A DNA stretch of 6,778 bases from Roseburia sp. (GCA_017626625.1 JAGAIK010000685.1:1-6778), one strand, 5' to 3'; numbered from the stretch's first letter, positions 1-5,719 are shown. The notes: generated by a model not told the origin, from the sequence alone. Translations and numbers: made by a program.

Positions 1-821
1 CACACACATACCGGGAAATCACTCGGACAGGTGCATGGGTTTTCGTTTTTCTTAAAATTTACTTTTACAATCCGGTCCTCTAAGGAATGAAAGGTAATGA
101 TGCAAAGCCTTCCCCCCGGATTTAGCAAATCTATCATATCATCTAACGTGTCCTGCAACACTTCTAACTCTCTGTTCAGTTCAATACGGATTGCCTGAAA
201 GGTTCTTTTTGCGGGATGTCCCCCGGTTGCCTGCACCTTCTTTGGAATAGACGCCCGGATAATCTCCGTCAGTTCCCCCGCCGTCTCAATGGGTTTCTTT
301 GCCCGCTCCATCACAATATGCTTTGCAATGTTCTTCGCGAATTTATCCTCCCCGTAATCCCGGATAATCCGGTACAATTCCATCTCACTGTATTCATTGA
401 CGATGTCCTTCGCCGTCCTGGAAACCCTGTCATCCATACGCATGTCTAAGGGTGCGTCCGGCTCCCGGTAGGTAAAGCCCCTCTCCGGCGTGTCTAACTG
501 AAAGGAGGAAACTCCCAAATCCAGCACAATGCCGTCCACTCCGGTGACACCGATGTTTTGCAGTTCTTCCTTCATATTGGCATAATTGCTGCGGATAATG
601 GTGACCCTGTCCTTATACTCCGCCAAGCGTTCGCCAGCGGCCCGGATGGCGTCTGCGTCCTGGTCAATCCCAATCAGCCTGCCCTCTCCCGACAGCCGTT
701 TCACCACTTCACTGGCATGTCCAGCGCCCCCAAGGGTTCCGTCCACATAGATTCCGTCCGGTCTGATATTCAGTTGTTCGATGGTCTCTCCTAATAAAAC
801 GGAATAATGCTTAAACTCCAC
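1..821 (-). CDS. rsmH: 16S rRNA (cytosine1402-N4)-methyltransferase RsmH, 3' end cut by the window
   Basis: RsmH (formerly MraW) methylates N4 of C1402 in the 16S rRNA P site using SAM. The start is GTG at 821, chosen because AAAGGAG lies 7 nt upstream and the protein then begins in the family style ([10 protein letters not shown]). About 273 residues are visible. They include the SAM-binding DGTLGGAGH at 27-35, the acidic GIDQDADAI around 51-59, the [10 protein letters not shown] motif at 101-110, [15 protein letters not shown] in the second half, [10 protein letters not shown] at 244-253 and the Cys-containing NPCTC...FPVCV near the cut. The usual length is about 310, so only a few dozen residues are missing. 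The gene lies 11 nt after mraZ, and its Shine-Dalgarno overlaps the mraZ stop codon, which suggests translational coupling. Identity is secure; the 3' end is not seen. Confidence 0.97.
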   Translation of the reverse strand, partial: MEFKHYSVLLGETIEQLNIRPDGIYVDGTLGGAGHASEVVKRLSGEGRLIGIDQDADAIRAAGERLAEYKDRVTIIRSNYANMKEELQNIGVTGVDGIVLDLGVSSFQLDTPERGFTYREPDAPLDMRMDDRVSRTAKDIVNEYSEMELYRIIRDYGEDKFAKNIAKHIVMERAKKPIETAGELTEIIRASIPKKVQATGGHPAKRTFQAIRIELNRELEVLQDTLDDMIDLLNPGGRLCIITFHSLEDRIVKVNFKKNENPCTCPSDFPVCV

Positions 822-832
822 GCCAGTCTCCT

Positions 833-1267
833 TTAAATGCTGAAACCTAACTCTGCCATATGCTCTGCGATGTCGTCCATCTCGTCTTCATCGTAGGTAT
901 TCTCCAGCCATCTGTCCTTGTCCCAGATTTCCACCCGGCTTAAGACTCCGACTAATACCACATCTTTCTGTAAATCTGCATATTCTCTCAGTACCGGCGG
1001 CAGAAGGATTCTCCCCTGCTTGTCTAACTCCACCGCTGCTGCGCCTGCGAAGAAAAATCTGGAAAACTTTCTCGCATCTTTAGAGGTCATGGAAATGTTG
1101 CGGAATTTTTCCTCAATGTTATGCCATTCTTCGTTGGGATACACAAATAAGCAGCCATCTAATCCCTTGGTCACCACAAATTCACTGCCTAACTGCTCCC
1201 TGAACTTGGACGGGACAATGAGTCTGCCTTTTGGGTCCACTGTGTGATTGTACTCTCCCATGAACAT
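833..1267 (-). CDS. mraZ: MraZ transcriptional regulator / division-cluster repressor
   Basis: MraZ is a nucleoid-associated AbrB-like DNA-binding protein that in studied bacteria regulates the mra/dcw operon it heads. The 144-residue product has two tandem SpoVT/AbrB-like half-domains, each with the hallmark Dxx[15 protein letters not shown] at 11-23 and [13 protein letters not shown] at 82-94. Length fits the family (about 140-150). The frame stays open upstream to 1321. I chose the ATG at 1267 because AGGTG sits 8 nt before it and MFMGEY is the usual family N-terminus; the next ATG (1261) is a weaker alternative. It is the first gene of its operon, is followed by rsmH after 11 nt, and has a matching four-repeat MraZ box about 70 nt upstream, so autorepression is expected. 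Confidence 0.97.
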   Translation of the reverse strand: MFMGEYNHTVDPKGRLIVPSKFREQLGSEFVVTKGLDGCLFVYPNEEWHNIEEKFRNISMTSKDARKFSRFFFAGAAAVELDKQGRILLPPVLREYADLQKDVVLVGVLSRVEIWDKDRWLENTYDEDEMDDIAEHMAELGFSI

Positions 1268-1336
1268 AACACAAACACCTGCCTTTTTATGGAACAAACC
1301 GCTTTGCGCTATTTCTTCCACAAGGTTGGGATTTGC

Positions 1337-1376
1337 TCACCACTTTGAACCATTTCCCACCACTTTCCTCCACTTT
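1337..1376 (-). promoter_or_regulatory. MraZ box: four 10-nt direct repeats
   Basis: Read on the minus strand there are four back-to-back decamers: AAAGTGGAGG (1376-1367), AAAGTGGTGG (1366-1357), GAAATGGTTC (1356-1347, degenerate) and AAAGTGGTGA (1346-1337). This agrees with the AAAGTG-type, 10-nt-period operator described for MraZ in mollicutes, and is related to the TGGG repeats bound by the E. coli protein. The array begins at or just after the predicted transcription start of the mraZ promoter, a position suited to repression. Confidence 0.88.
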
Positions 1377-1383
1377 TATGACT

Positions 1384-1412
1384 ATCTTACCCCATTTTCT
1401 ATAAAAAAGCAA
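1384..1412 (-). promoter_or_regulatory. Sigma-A promoter of the mraZ-rsmH operon
   Basis: On the minus strand TTGCTT (1412-1407) is followed by a 17-nt spacer and TAAGAT (1389-1384). The start point would fall near 1377, giving a leader of about 110 nt and placing the MraZ box at the start site. Upstream, between the terminator and this promoter, GGCAG occurs twice 10 nt apart (TTTGGCAG repeated, about 1442-1463); its meaning is unknown. Confidence 0.65.
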
Positions 1413-1478
1413 TACGAAACACATGTTTCTATGCCGAAAACCGTCTGCCAAAAACTGCCAAAAAAATCCCCATGAATC

Positions 1479-1513
1479 AAAAAAGAAGTCCGCTTCCGCG
1501 AACTTCTTTTTTT
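1479..1513 (-). terminator. Intrinsic terminator after the Spo0E-like gene (bidirectional)
   Basis: The stem is AAAAAAGAAGT and CGC (one mismatch between them) closed by a 4-nt loop and followed by GCG and ACTTCTTTTTT. It has A/T runs on both sides, so it could act on both strands. It starts 10 nt after the stop of the Spo0E-like gene and separates that gene from the mraZ promoter. Confidence 0.85.
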
Positions 1514-1522
1514 CATCTTCTG

Positions 1523-1690
1523 CTAACAAATATTCACTTTTTCTTTTCTTTCTACATACTCTTCAATCAATTTATCCAATTCCGTGCTTTTTTCGTAATA
1601 ACTTTCGAATTTATCTCTTCGTAATAGTGCTTCGTCCAGTTCTAATCTGACGGACTCAATTTTTCTCTGAAGTTGTTTCATTCTCTCCAT
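1523..1690 (-). CDS. Spo0E-like aspartyl-phosphate phosphatase (55 aa)
   Basis: This small gene reads MERMKQLQRKIESVRLELDE and ends ...VERKEKVNIC. The family signature SxxLDxLIxxY is present as STELDKLIEEY at residues 35-45, preceded by a first helix rich in Arg, Leu and Glu (about 4-28). That two-helix hairpin layout and the length fit the Spo0E family. Family members dephosphorylate the aspartate of Spo0A~P and so restrain entry into sporulation; some paralogs have other targets. The start is ATG at 1690 with AAGGAGG 6 nt upstream. It is a single-gene unit with its own promoter (1759-1787) and terminator (1479-1513). The product would be cytosolic. The family call is confident; the physiological target is inferred. 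Confidence 0.88.
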   Translation of the reverse strand: MERMKQLQRKIESVRLELDEALLRRDKFESYYEKSTELDKLIEEYVERKEKVNIC

Positions 1691-1758
1691 TCGAAGCCTC
1701 CTTAATTGACAGCTCTTCCTTGAGAAGAAGTCTTTGATAGAAAAATATCTTTATTTAC

Positions 1759-1787
1759 ATATTACTACCTTTTTACCTAAATTGCAA
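1759..1787 (-). promoter_or_regulatory. Sigma-A promoter of the Spo0E-like gene
   Basis: On the minus strand TTGCAA (1787-1782), a 17-nt spacer and TAATAT (1764-1759) make a near-consensus promoter. The start would be near 1752, giving a leader of about 60 nt before the strong AAGGAGG site. The 1788-1840 stretch just upstream holds only a short dyad (CACAATATGTTGTG) and a weak A/T-flanked hairpin that may end the upstream gene's transcript. Confidence 0.7.
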
Positions 1788-1840
1788 TCAAAACAGCCTG
1801 CCATTTTTCGACAACAACCACAATATGTTGTGTTTTCTCT

Positions 1841-2443
1841 TCAGGTATGCTCCAAAAAGTGCTCTGCACGCCTCTCCGCTAACACTTCTAACATTCCCTG
1901 CAGCGCCTTGTGGTTTACTGTCACAATATGACGGATATCGTCCTCCACACCGTGTTTTCTGGCAAGATAATCGTCATGGGCTTTCTGGATGTATTCACAG
2001 AGTGCTTCCGCATTGTGAAACTGCTGCTCCTGCCCTGCCTTAGACCGCAGCGTAACTTTTTTTGCTTCGCCGCTTTTGATAAAGCTGCGCAAATCTTTCT
2101 TTAACTTCTCTTCATAGGAACAGTGCTCTTTTAGTCCTCCAGGATATATTTTGTTATGGGGAAAGGTAAAATAATCTGCCAGATAATGGCTAATCTGCCC
2201 TAAATCCATATAATATTTTCTGCCTGCTTTCTCCACCACCTTTTCCCCCTCGGAAAGCCGCTTGATATGCCGCTTGATAGAAGGAAAGGTTCCTGTCATT
2301 TCATGCTTTTTATAGAGGAAAGATGGTTTGATATCCGGCAGGATGCTTCCGATATAGAAAGATAACTTATGCTTTTTTAATTCCTCGTCACCTAAGCTGT
2401 CTACCATGTACTTTGCAAGAGATATGTGGGATTTTTTTCTCAT
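1841..2443 (-). CDS. Zinc-dependent phospholipase C-like protein (200 aa, no signal peptide)
   Basis: The protein resembles the zinc-dependent phospholipase C / S1-P1 nuclease fold as found in many Clostridia. Likely metal ligands are H6 in KKSHISLAKY, D37 in GSILPD, H47, H59, H86 and D90 in ISHYLADYFTF (the HxxxD motif), H96 and H107. There is no signal peptide or membrane segment, unlike secreted clostridial PLC toxins, so a cytosolic role is likely and the substrate is unknown. The ATG at 2443 is preceded by AAAGGA at 7 nt. The frame stays open about 29 codons upstream, but that stretch is the structured leader and should not be translated. It has its own promoter at 2576-2604. The family call is moderately sure; phospholipase activity is not shown. 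Confidence 0.75.
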   Translation of the reverse strand: MRKKSHISLAKYMVDSLGDEELKKHKLSFYIGSILPDIKPSFLYKKHEMTGTFPSIKRHIKRLSEGEKVVEKAGRKYYMDLGQISHYLADYFTFPHNKIYPGGLKEHCSYEEKLKKDLRSFIKSGEAKKVTLRSKAGQEQQFHNAEALCEYIQKAHDDYLARKHGVEDDIRHIVTVNHKALQGMLEVLAERRAEHFLEHT

Positions 2444-2459
2444 GAATCTGTCCTTTTTC

Positions 2460-2509
2460 TGCGCACCGGGTGCATTATGGATTTGCATTGGGTGCGCACA
2501 TGCAAATCC
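2460..2509 (-). promoter_or_regulatory. Structured leader with interlocking stems next to the RBS
   Basis: In the transcript, GGATTTGCAT (2509-2500) pairs perfectly with ATGCAAATCC (2488-2479) over 10 bp with an 11-nt loop. That loop holds TGCGCACC (2498-2491), the exact complement of GGTGCGCA (2467-2460), which ends 4 nt before the Shine-Dalgarno AAAGGA (2456-2451). The second pairing is therefore interlocked with the first, as in an H-type pseudoknot, or forms an alternative to it. It could tune translation of the phospholipase-like gene. Alternatively the palindromes are a dispersed repeat that landed in the leader. Confidence 0.5.
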
Positions 2510-2533
2510 TGTGTGAAAACTCGTTTCCACACA
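2510..2533 (-). repeat. 24-bp near-palindrome in the same leader
   Basis: TGTGTG/CACACA and AAAC/GTTT form an inverted repeat around a 2-bp centre with one A.C position, which becomes a G.U pair in the minus-strand RNA. It lies directly 5' of the interlocking stems and about 35 nt after the predicted start site. It could be an RNA hairpin or a repressor operator. Confidence 0.5.
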
Positions 2534-2575
2534 AGCCTTTTTCGTACCTTCCGGTCATTTGCTCTGTCTAACCGC

Positions 2576-2604
2576 ATTATACGACCATATGACAGGAAAC
2601 ACAA
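2576..2604 (-). promoter_or_regulatory. Sigma-A promoter of the phospholipase-like gene
   Basis: On the minus strand TTGTGT (2604-2599), a 17-nt spacer and a consensus TATAAT (2581-2576). The predicted start near 2569 gives a leader of about 125 nt that carries all the dyads at 2460-2533. Confidence 0.78.
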
Positions 2605-2633
2605 GGCGTTTTTCTGTGAATTTTTTGAGAACG

Positions 2634-2660
2634 AAGGGATGCCGCAAAGCAGCATCCCTT
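2634..2660 (-). terminator. Hairpin after the DUF1540 gene, probable terminator
   Basis: AAGGGATGC pairs with GCATCCCTT over 9 bp, extendable by TGC/GCG (one wobble) around a TTT loop. It starts 11 nt after the DUF1540 stop codon. No proper U-run follows on the minus strand (CGTTCTC), so termination may be inefficient or the hairpin may only protect the 3' end. Confidence 0.5.
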
Positions 2661-2671
2661 TGTCTCTTTCC

Positions 2672-2986
2672 TTATCCGCAGCAGCAAAAGCTGGCGCATT
2701 CTGTCTCTTTGCAGCTACAGGCATCTTTTCCTGCAATTCCGATATGCTCCGCCGTGCATTTGCAATCTTCGTTAAATTCACATTTGCAGGCTTCGCAGGC
2801 AACCGCAATCTGCTTTGACGGGCTGCCTGCAGCATTTCTTCCTCCTTCTCTCTGCTCCACAAAGCTGCCGCAGCAGGTTTCCTTGTTGGTTTCCGCGCTT
2901 TTTCCCTTTACCTCGATATCCCCCTTACAGCAACATTTGTTATCATTATAGATACAGTTTGTCACGATACAATCTAAGTTTGGCAT
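2672..2986 (-). CDS. DUF1540 domain-containing Cys-rich protein (two copies, 104 aa)
   Basis: The product has 18 cysteines in 104 residues. Two copies of the short DUF1540 motif are visible: C6xVxNC11xYN...C18...I24EV at the N-terminus and C64xxC67KC69xxN...C75xC77xAxxI82GI toward the C-terminus. They are joined by a Cys-poor, Gly/Ser-containing linker (about 40-60), and the protein ends in a Cys cluster (CCCG). DUF1540 has no established function; metal binding or disulfide cross-linking are plausible inferences from the Cys content. There is no signal peptide. The start ATG at 2986 follows AAAGGAG by about 8 nt. It forms a single-gene unit between thrS and the phospholipase-like gene. A possible sigma-E-type promoter precedes it, which would place it in sporulation, but this is not proven. 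Confidence 0.85.
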   Translation of the reverse strand: MPNLDCIVTNCIYNDNKCCCKGDIEVKGKSAETNKETCCGSFVEQREGGRNAAGSPSKQIAVACEACKCEFNEDCKCTAEHIGIAGKDACSCKETECASFCCCG

Positions 2987-3038
2987 TTTCCCTTCTCCTT
3001 TCTAGTGTACCCCGTGCGGATTTCTCCGCTCCTTCGTC

Positions 3039-3064
3039 GTATCCGTATGTTTTTCTGCGGATAC
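3039..3064. repeat. Perfect 7-bp dyad in the DUF1540 leader
   Basis: GTATCCG (3039-3045) and CGGATAC (3058-3064) are separated by 12 nt. A second short dyad overlaps its edge (ATACT at 3061-3065 with AGTAT at 3072-3076), and GCGGA/TCCGC (3016-3029) lies nearer the gene. The cluster covers the predicted start site, so operator or leader hairpins are possible. No specific regulator is recognised. Confidence 0.4.
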
Positions 3065-3069
3065 TGCTA

Positions 3070-3099
3070 TTAGTATGTCACCGGATAAGAAGAATATTT
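3070..3099 (-). promoter_or_regulatory. Possible sigma-E-like sporulation promoter of the DUF1540 gene
   Basis: On the minus strand AAATATT (3099-3093), a 15-nt spacer and CATACTAA (3077-3070) resemble the Bacillus sigma-E consensus (-35 like MATATT, -10 like CATACA-T). The -10 also fits the CATnnTA pattern of sigma-G. I found no convincing sigma-A pair upstream of this gene. The match is by eye and short, so it remains tentative. Confidence 0.35.
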
Positions 3100-3103
3100 T
3101 ATT

Positions 3104-3123
3104 GGAGTGGAGGAAAGTGGAGG
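3104..3123 (+). promoter_or_regulatory. Two-repeat MraZ-box-like site
   Basis: Two adjoining decamers, GGAGTGGAGG and AAAGTGGAGG, read on the plus strand. The 15-mer AGTGGAGGAAAGTGG (3106-3120) is identical to minus-strand bases 1374-1360 of the mraZ operator. The site lies just upstream of the -35 of the putative DUF1540 promoter and next to the thrS terminator. Two repeats are fewer than the usual three or four, so binding by MraZ is uncertain. Confidence 0.4.
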
Positions 3124-3143
3124 ATTTTTTGGAAAATAATTTC

Positions 3144-3175
3144 AAAAAGACGGAGCCAACGCTCCGCCTTTTTTT
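3144..3175 (-). terminator. thrS intrinsic terminator (bidirectional)
   Basis: CGGAGC pairs with GCTCCG around a 4-nt loop. The stem is extended by a wobble, a G-C and five A-T pairs, with T-runs on both strands. It begins 13 nt after the thrS stop codon. Confidence 0.92.
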
Positions 3176-3188
3176 GAACTCTGATATT

Positions 3189-5153
3189 CTATTTTTTTTC
3201 TTCCTGCGGCATTTCTTTTCTGATTTCCTTGGTACGGATTTCCTTACAGATATCTTCAACGAACTGCGCTAACGGTTTCACGCCCTCGTCTCCTGCAAAA
3301 CGGCTTCTCACGGATACGGTGTGGTCCGCTTCCTCCTGCTGTCCTACAACCAGCATATAAGGCAGTTTATCCAGTCTCGCTTCACGTATCTTAAAGCCAA
3401 TCTTCTCGGAGCGGCTGTCCACTGTGGCATCGATGCCGTTTGCTTTTAATTCTTTTAATACCTCATTGGCATATGCCTCGTATTTATCGGAAATCGGCAG
3501 GATACGTACCTGCTCCGGGCAAAGCCAGGTAGGGAATTTTCCGGCATATTTCTCAATGAGCCATGCTAAGGTTCTCTCGTAGCAGCCCATGGAGGTTCTG
3601 TGGATAATATAGGGACGTACCTTATCGCCGTTCTGGTCAATATAGTACATATCAAAGTTTTCCGCGATGGCGCAGTCTAACTGAATGGTAATCATTGTGT
3701 CCTCTTTGCCGTAAACATTCTTTGCCTGAATGTCAATCTTCGGTCCGTAGAATGCAGCCTCTCCGTCTGCCTCCACAAAGTCCACGCCTTTCTCTCTTAA
3801 GACCTCCCGCAACGCCTCCTGGGTTTTGTTCCAGTAATCGTCATCGCCGAGATATTTTTTCTTATTTTCCGGGTCCCATTTGGAAAGACGGTAGGTCACA
3901 TCCTCCTCTAAGCCCAACGTCTTTAACACATAATATGCCAGGTCAAAGCAGCCCTTTAACTCCTCCTCCGCCTGGTCCGGACAGATAACCAGATGTCCCT
4001 CAGAGATGGTAAACTGGCGTACACGGGTCAGTCCGTGCATTTCACCGGAATCCTCGCAGCGGAATAAGGTAGAGGTCTCTCCCATTCGGTAAGGCAGGTC
4101 ACGATAGGATTTCTGGCTGTTTTTGTATACATAATACTGGAACGGGCAGGTCATGGGACGAAGGGCAAATACTTCCTTGTCCACTTCCTCGTCTCCTAAC
4201 ACCAACATGCCGTCCTTATAATGATCCCAGTGACCGGAAATCTTATAGAGGTCGCTCTTTGCCATTAACGGCGTCCGGGTGCGGACATAGCCCCACTCGT
4301 TGTCCTCTAAATCCTCAATCCATCTCTGGAGCTTCATAATCATCTTCGTTCCCTTCGGGGTGAAAAGAGGAAGTCCCTGTCCGATGACGTCCACGGTGGT
4401 AAATAATCCCATTTCGCGTCCCAGTCGGTTATGGTCGCGGCGTTTTGCGTCTTCCATACGCTCTAAGTGCGCCGCCAAATCTTCTTTTTTATTGTAGGCT
4501 GTACCGTAAATTCTCTGTAAACGCGCCTTGTCTGAATCTCCTCTCCAGTATGCCATAGAGGAAGAGGTCAGCTTAAACGCTTTGATTCCCTTCGTAGTCA
4601 TCAAATGCGGTCCTGCACAGAGGTCCACGAACCCGCCCTGGTCATAAAAAGAAATCTCGGAGCCTTCCGGTAAATCCTCAATCAGTTCTACCTTAAAGGG
4701 CTCATTTCTCTCCTGCATGAACTTGATTGCCTCTTCCCTCGGCAGGGTAAATCTCTTTAACTCATGACCTTCTTTGATGATTTTTTTCATCTCAGCCTCT
4801 AAGTTGTCTAAATCCTCCCTGGAAAAGGGCTCCGCTTCAAAGTCATAATAGAAGCCGTCCTCAATCGCCGGACCGATCGTCACCTTCGCATTGGGGAATA
4901 AACGCTTCACTGCCTCGGCTAATACGTGGGAGGCAGTATGGCGGATGACCTTTAAGCCCTCCGGATCGTTTGCCGTCACGATATTTAACTCGCAGTCCTC
5001 CTTTAATTCGGTGCGCAGGTCTACGATTTTACCGTTTACTTCTCCGGCACATGCCACTCTCGCAAGACCTTCGCTAATATCTTTTGCAATGTCATATACG
5101 GATTTTGCTTCACTGTATTCCTTTACGGAACCGTCTTTTAATGTGATTTTCAT
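3189..5153 (-). CDS. thrS: Threonyl-tRNA synthetase
   Basis: ThrRS is a class II synthetase that charges tRNA-Thr and hydrolyses Ser-tRNA-Thr. The 654 residues match the full family length. A TGS domain spans about 1-61. The editing domain follows with H72-TAS-H76 and C179...H183 (VDLCAGPH). The catalytic core spans about 240-535 and the anticodon-binding domain about 545-640. The catalytic zinc ligands are in place: C336 (RPMTCP), H387 (SEGHLV) and H518 (IIHRTS). The motif 2 arginine is R365 and the motif 3 arginine R527. Several core motifs differ from the common type: MTCPFQ for MNCPGH, FRCEDSG for RNEDSG-like, HRTSMGCYER for HRAILGSLER. The ATG at 5153 follows GAGAGAGG at 9 nt. It lies 78 nt after a small membrane-protein gene, and both follow the Thr T-box. 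Confidence 0.97.
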   Translation of the reverse strand: MKITLKDGSVKEYSEAKSVYDIAKDISEGLARVACAGEVNGKIVDLRTELKEDCELNIVTANDPEGLKVIRHTASHVLAEAVKRLFPNAKVTIGPAIEDGFYYDFEAEPFSREDLDNLEAEMKKIIKEGHELKRFTLPREEAIKFMQERNEPFKVELIEDLPEGSEISFYDQGGFVDLCAGPHLMTTKGIKAFKLTSSSMAYWRGDSDKARLQRIYGTAYNKKEDLAAHLERMEDAKRRDHNRLGREMGLFTTVDVIGQGLPLFTPKGTKMIMKLQRWIEDLEDNEWGYVRTRTPLMAKSDLYKISGHWDHYKDGMLVLGDEEVDKEVFALRPMTCPFQYYVYKNSQKSYRDLPYRMGETSTLFRCEDSGEMHGLTRVRQFTISEGHLVICPDQAEEELKGCFDLAYYVLKTLGLEEDVTYRLSKWDPENKKKYLGDDDYWNKTQEALREVLREKGVDFVEADGEAAFYGPKIDIQAKNVYGKEDTMITIQLDCAIAENFDMYYIDQNGDKVRPYIIHRTSMGCYERTLAWLIEKYAGKFPTWLCPEQVRILPISDKYEAYANEVLKELKANGIDATVDSRSEKIGFKIREARLDKLPYMLVVGQQEEADHTVSVRSRFAGDEGVKPLAQFVEDICKEIRTKEIRKEMPQEEKK

Positions 5154-5231
5154 TTTTATAAACCTCTCTCTTATATTTTGCTCTATTCCGGTCCACTAAA
5201 ACCATCCGGCTAAATTGCAGGGGTATGGGAT

Positions 5232-5474
5232 TTACCGGAAAGAAATGGTGTCGTCCTCCCCCGGCTCATCGGAATCCTCTTCTTCTTCCTCTGCCCAGTT
5301 GTGAATATATGTTGTGCCGTTGTTACACCCGTACCGCGCATTTTTTCTCGGAGAACAAAGCATTCCAAGTATCATACCGGCAAGGGTGCCGATAGTGACA
5401 ATCAAAATACCGTCTAACTTTGTAACGGTGACTGTCTCTGACAGTTTCGCCAAAGTTTCTTTCCATTTTTCCAT
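5232..5474 (-). CDS. Small single-pass membrane protein under T-box control (80 aa), function unknown
   Basis: I do not recognise a named family. The product starts MEKWKETLAKLSETVTVTKL. It has one hydrophobic segment at about 22-40 (GILIVTIGTLAGMILGMLC), then a turn SPRKN (41-45), a short neutral region with two cysteines in total (C40, C50), and a strongly acidic tail with five consecutive Glu (about 62-75). The GMLCSPRKN segment recalls the glycine-rich helix plus AP-K-G turn of YtxH-type proteins, but that is weak. The ATG at 5474 follows AAAGGAG at 8 nt. It lies between the T-box terminator (71 nt upstream) and thrS (78 nt downstream) with no promoter or terminator that I can see between, so it is probably induced together with thrS when Thr-tRNA charging falls. 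Confidence 0.78.
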   Translation of the reverse strand: MEKWKETLAKLSETVTVTKLDGILIVTIGTLAGMILGMLCSPRKNARYGCNNGTTYIHNWAEEEEEDSDEPGEDDTISFR

Positions 5475-5521
5475 CTTCCTTGCTCCTTTCTGATGAGTTT
5501 TCTGTTATCAGGCACATGGTC

Positions 5522-5540
5522 CGTCTCCATTTATGAGACG
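5522..5540. repeat. 6-bp dyad just after the T-box terminator
   Basis: CGTCTC (5522-5527) and GAGACG (5535-5540) enclose 7 nt. The hairpin would form in the read-through mRNA between the terminator and the small membrane-protein gene. It may stabilise the 5' end of a processed message. Confidence 0.4.
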
Positions 5541-5544
5541 AATC

Positions 5545-5581
5545 AAAAATCCCTGACAAAACAATACTGTTTTGTCAGGGA
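5545..5581 (-). terminator. T-box regulated terminator
   Basis: TCCCTGACAAAAC and GTTTTGTCAGGGA form a perfect 13-bp stem with a 6-nt loop followed by TTTTT (5549-5545). Its 5' arm includes the CCC needed for the antiterminator, and an upstream TCAGGGA (5625-5619) can also pair with its TCCCTGA, so the structures are mutually exclusive. Confidence 0.95.
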
Positions 5582-5625
5582 CGATAAGCGTTTACCGTGG
5601 TTCCACCCGGATTCATTTTCCCTGA

Positions 5626-5719
5626 TGTGACGACGCATTACTATGTTCTGTCGTGCCGCAATGCAACTATCGTGTAACGGCACCTTGCTCTGTTCTGCCG
5701 TACCGCAATATAACTGTCG
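5626..5719 (-). repeat. Two tandem 47-nt imperfect repeats inside the T-box
   Basis: Unit 1 (5719-5673) and unit 2 (5672-5626) abut without gap and match at 36 of 47 positions by direct comparison, sharing ATTGCGG-AC and CAGAACA. Each can fold as a hairpin. Unit 1 uses CGGC/GCCG and unit 2 uses CGAC/GTCG, a compensatory G-C to A-T change, which supports pairing in both. They occupy the Stem II/III region between Stem I and the antiterminator. Confidence 0.85.

Noticed and set aside
216..794. Plus-strand open frames opposite rsmH
   Set aside because: They are antisense shadows of a clearly conserved methyltransferase and have no RBS.
1268..1321. N-terminal extension of MraZ starting at 1321
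   Set aside because: It has no Shine-Dalgarno and no family similarity, while the ATG at 1267 has both an RBS and the canonical MFMGEY start.
2444..2530. In-frame extension of the phospholipase-like protein from a GTG at 2530
   Set aside because: The segment is made of the leader palindromes, and a good RBS directly precedes the ATG at 2443.
2478..2558. A 27-codon upstream reading frame in the same leader
   Set aside because: Its ATG lies only about 11 nt from the predicted start site and has no RBS; its codons simply read through the hairpins.
2440..2862. Minus-strand 140-codon open frame overlapping the DUF1540 gene
   Set aside because: It is the alternative frame of the Cys-rich gene, without an RBS, and spans the gene's terminator hairpin and the next promoter.
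3075..3272. Plus-strand 65-codon open frame between the DUF1540 gene and thrS
   Set aside because: It has no RBS, runs across the bidirectional terminator and into the antisense of thrS, and shows low-complexity Phe/Leu content.
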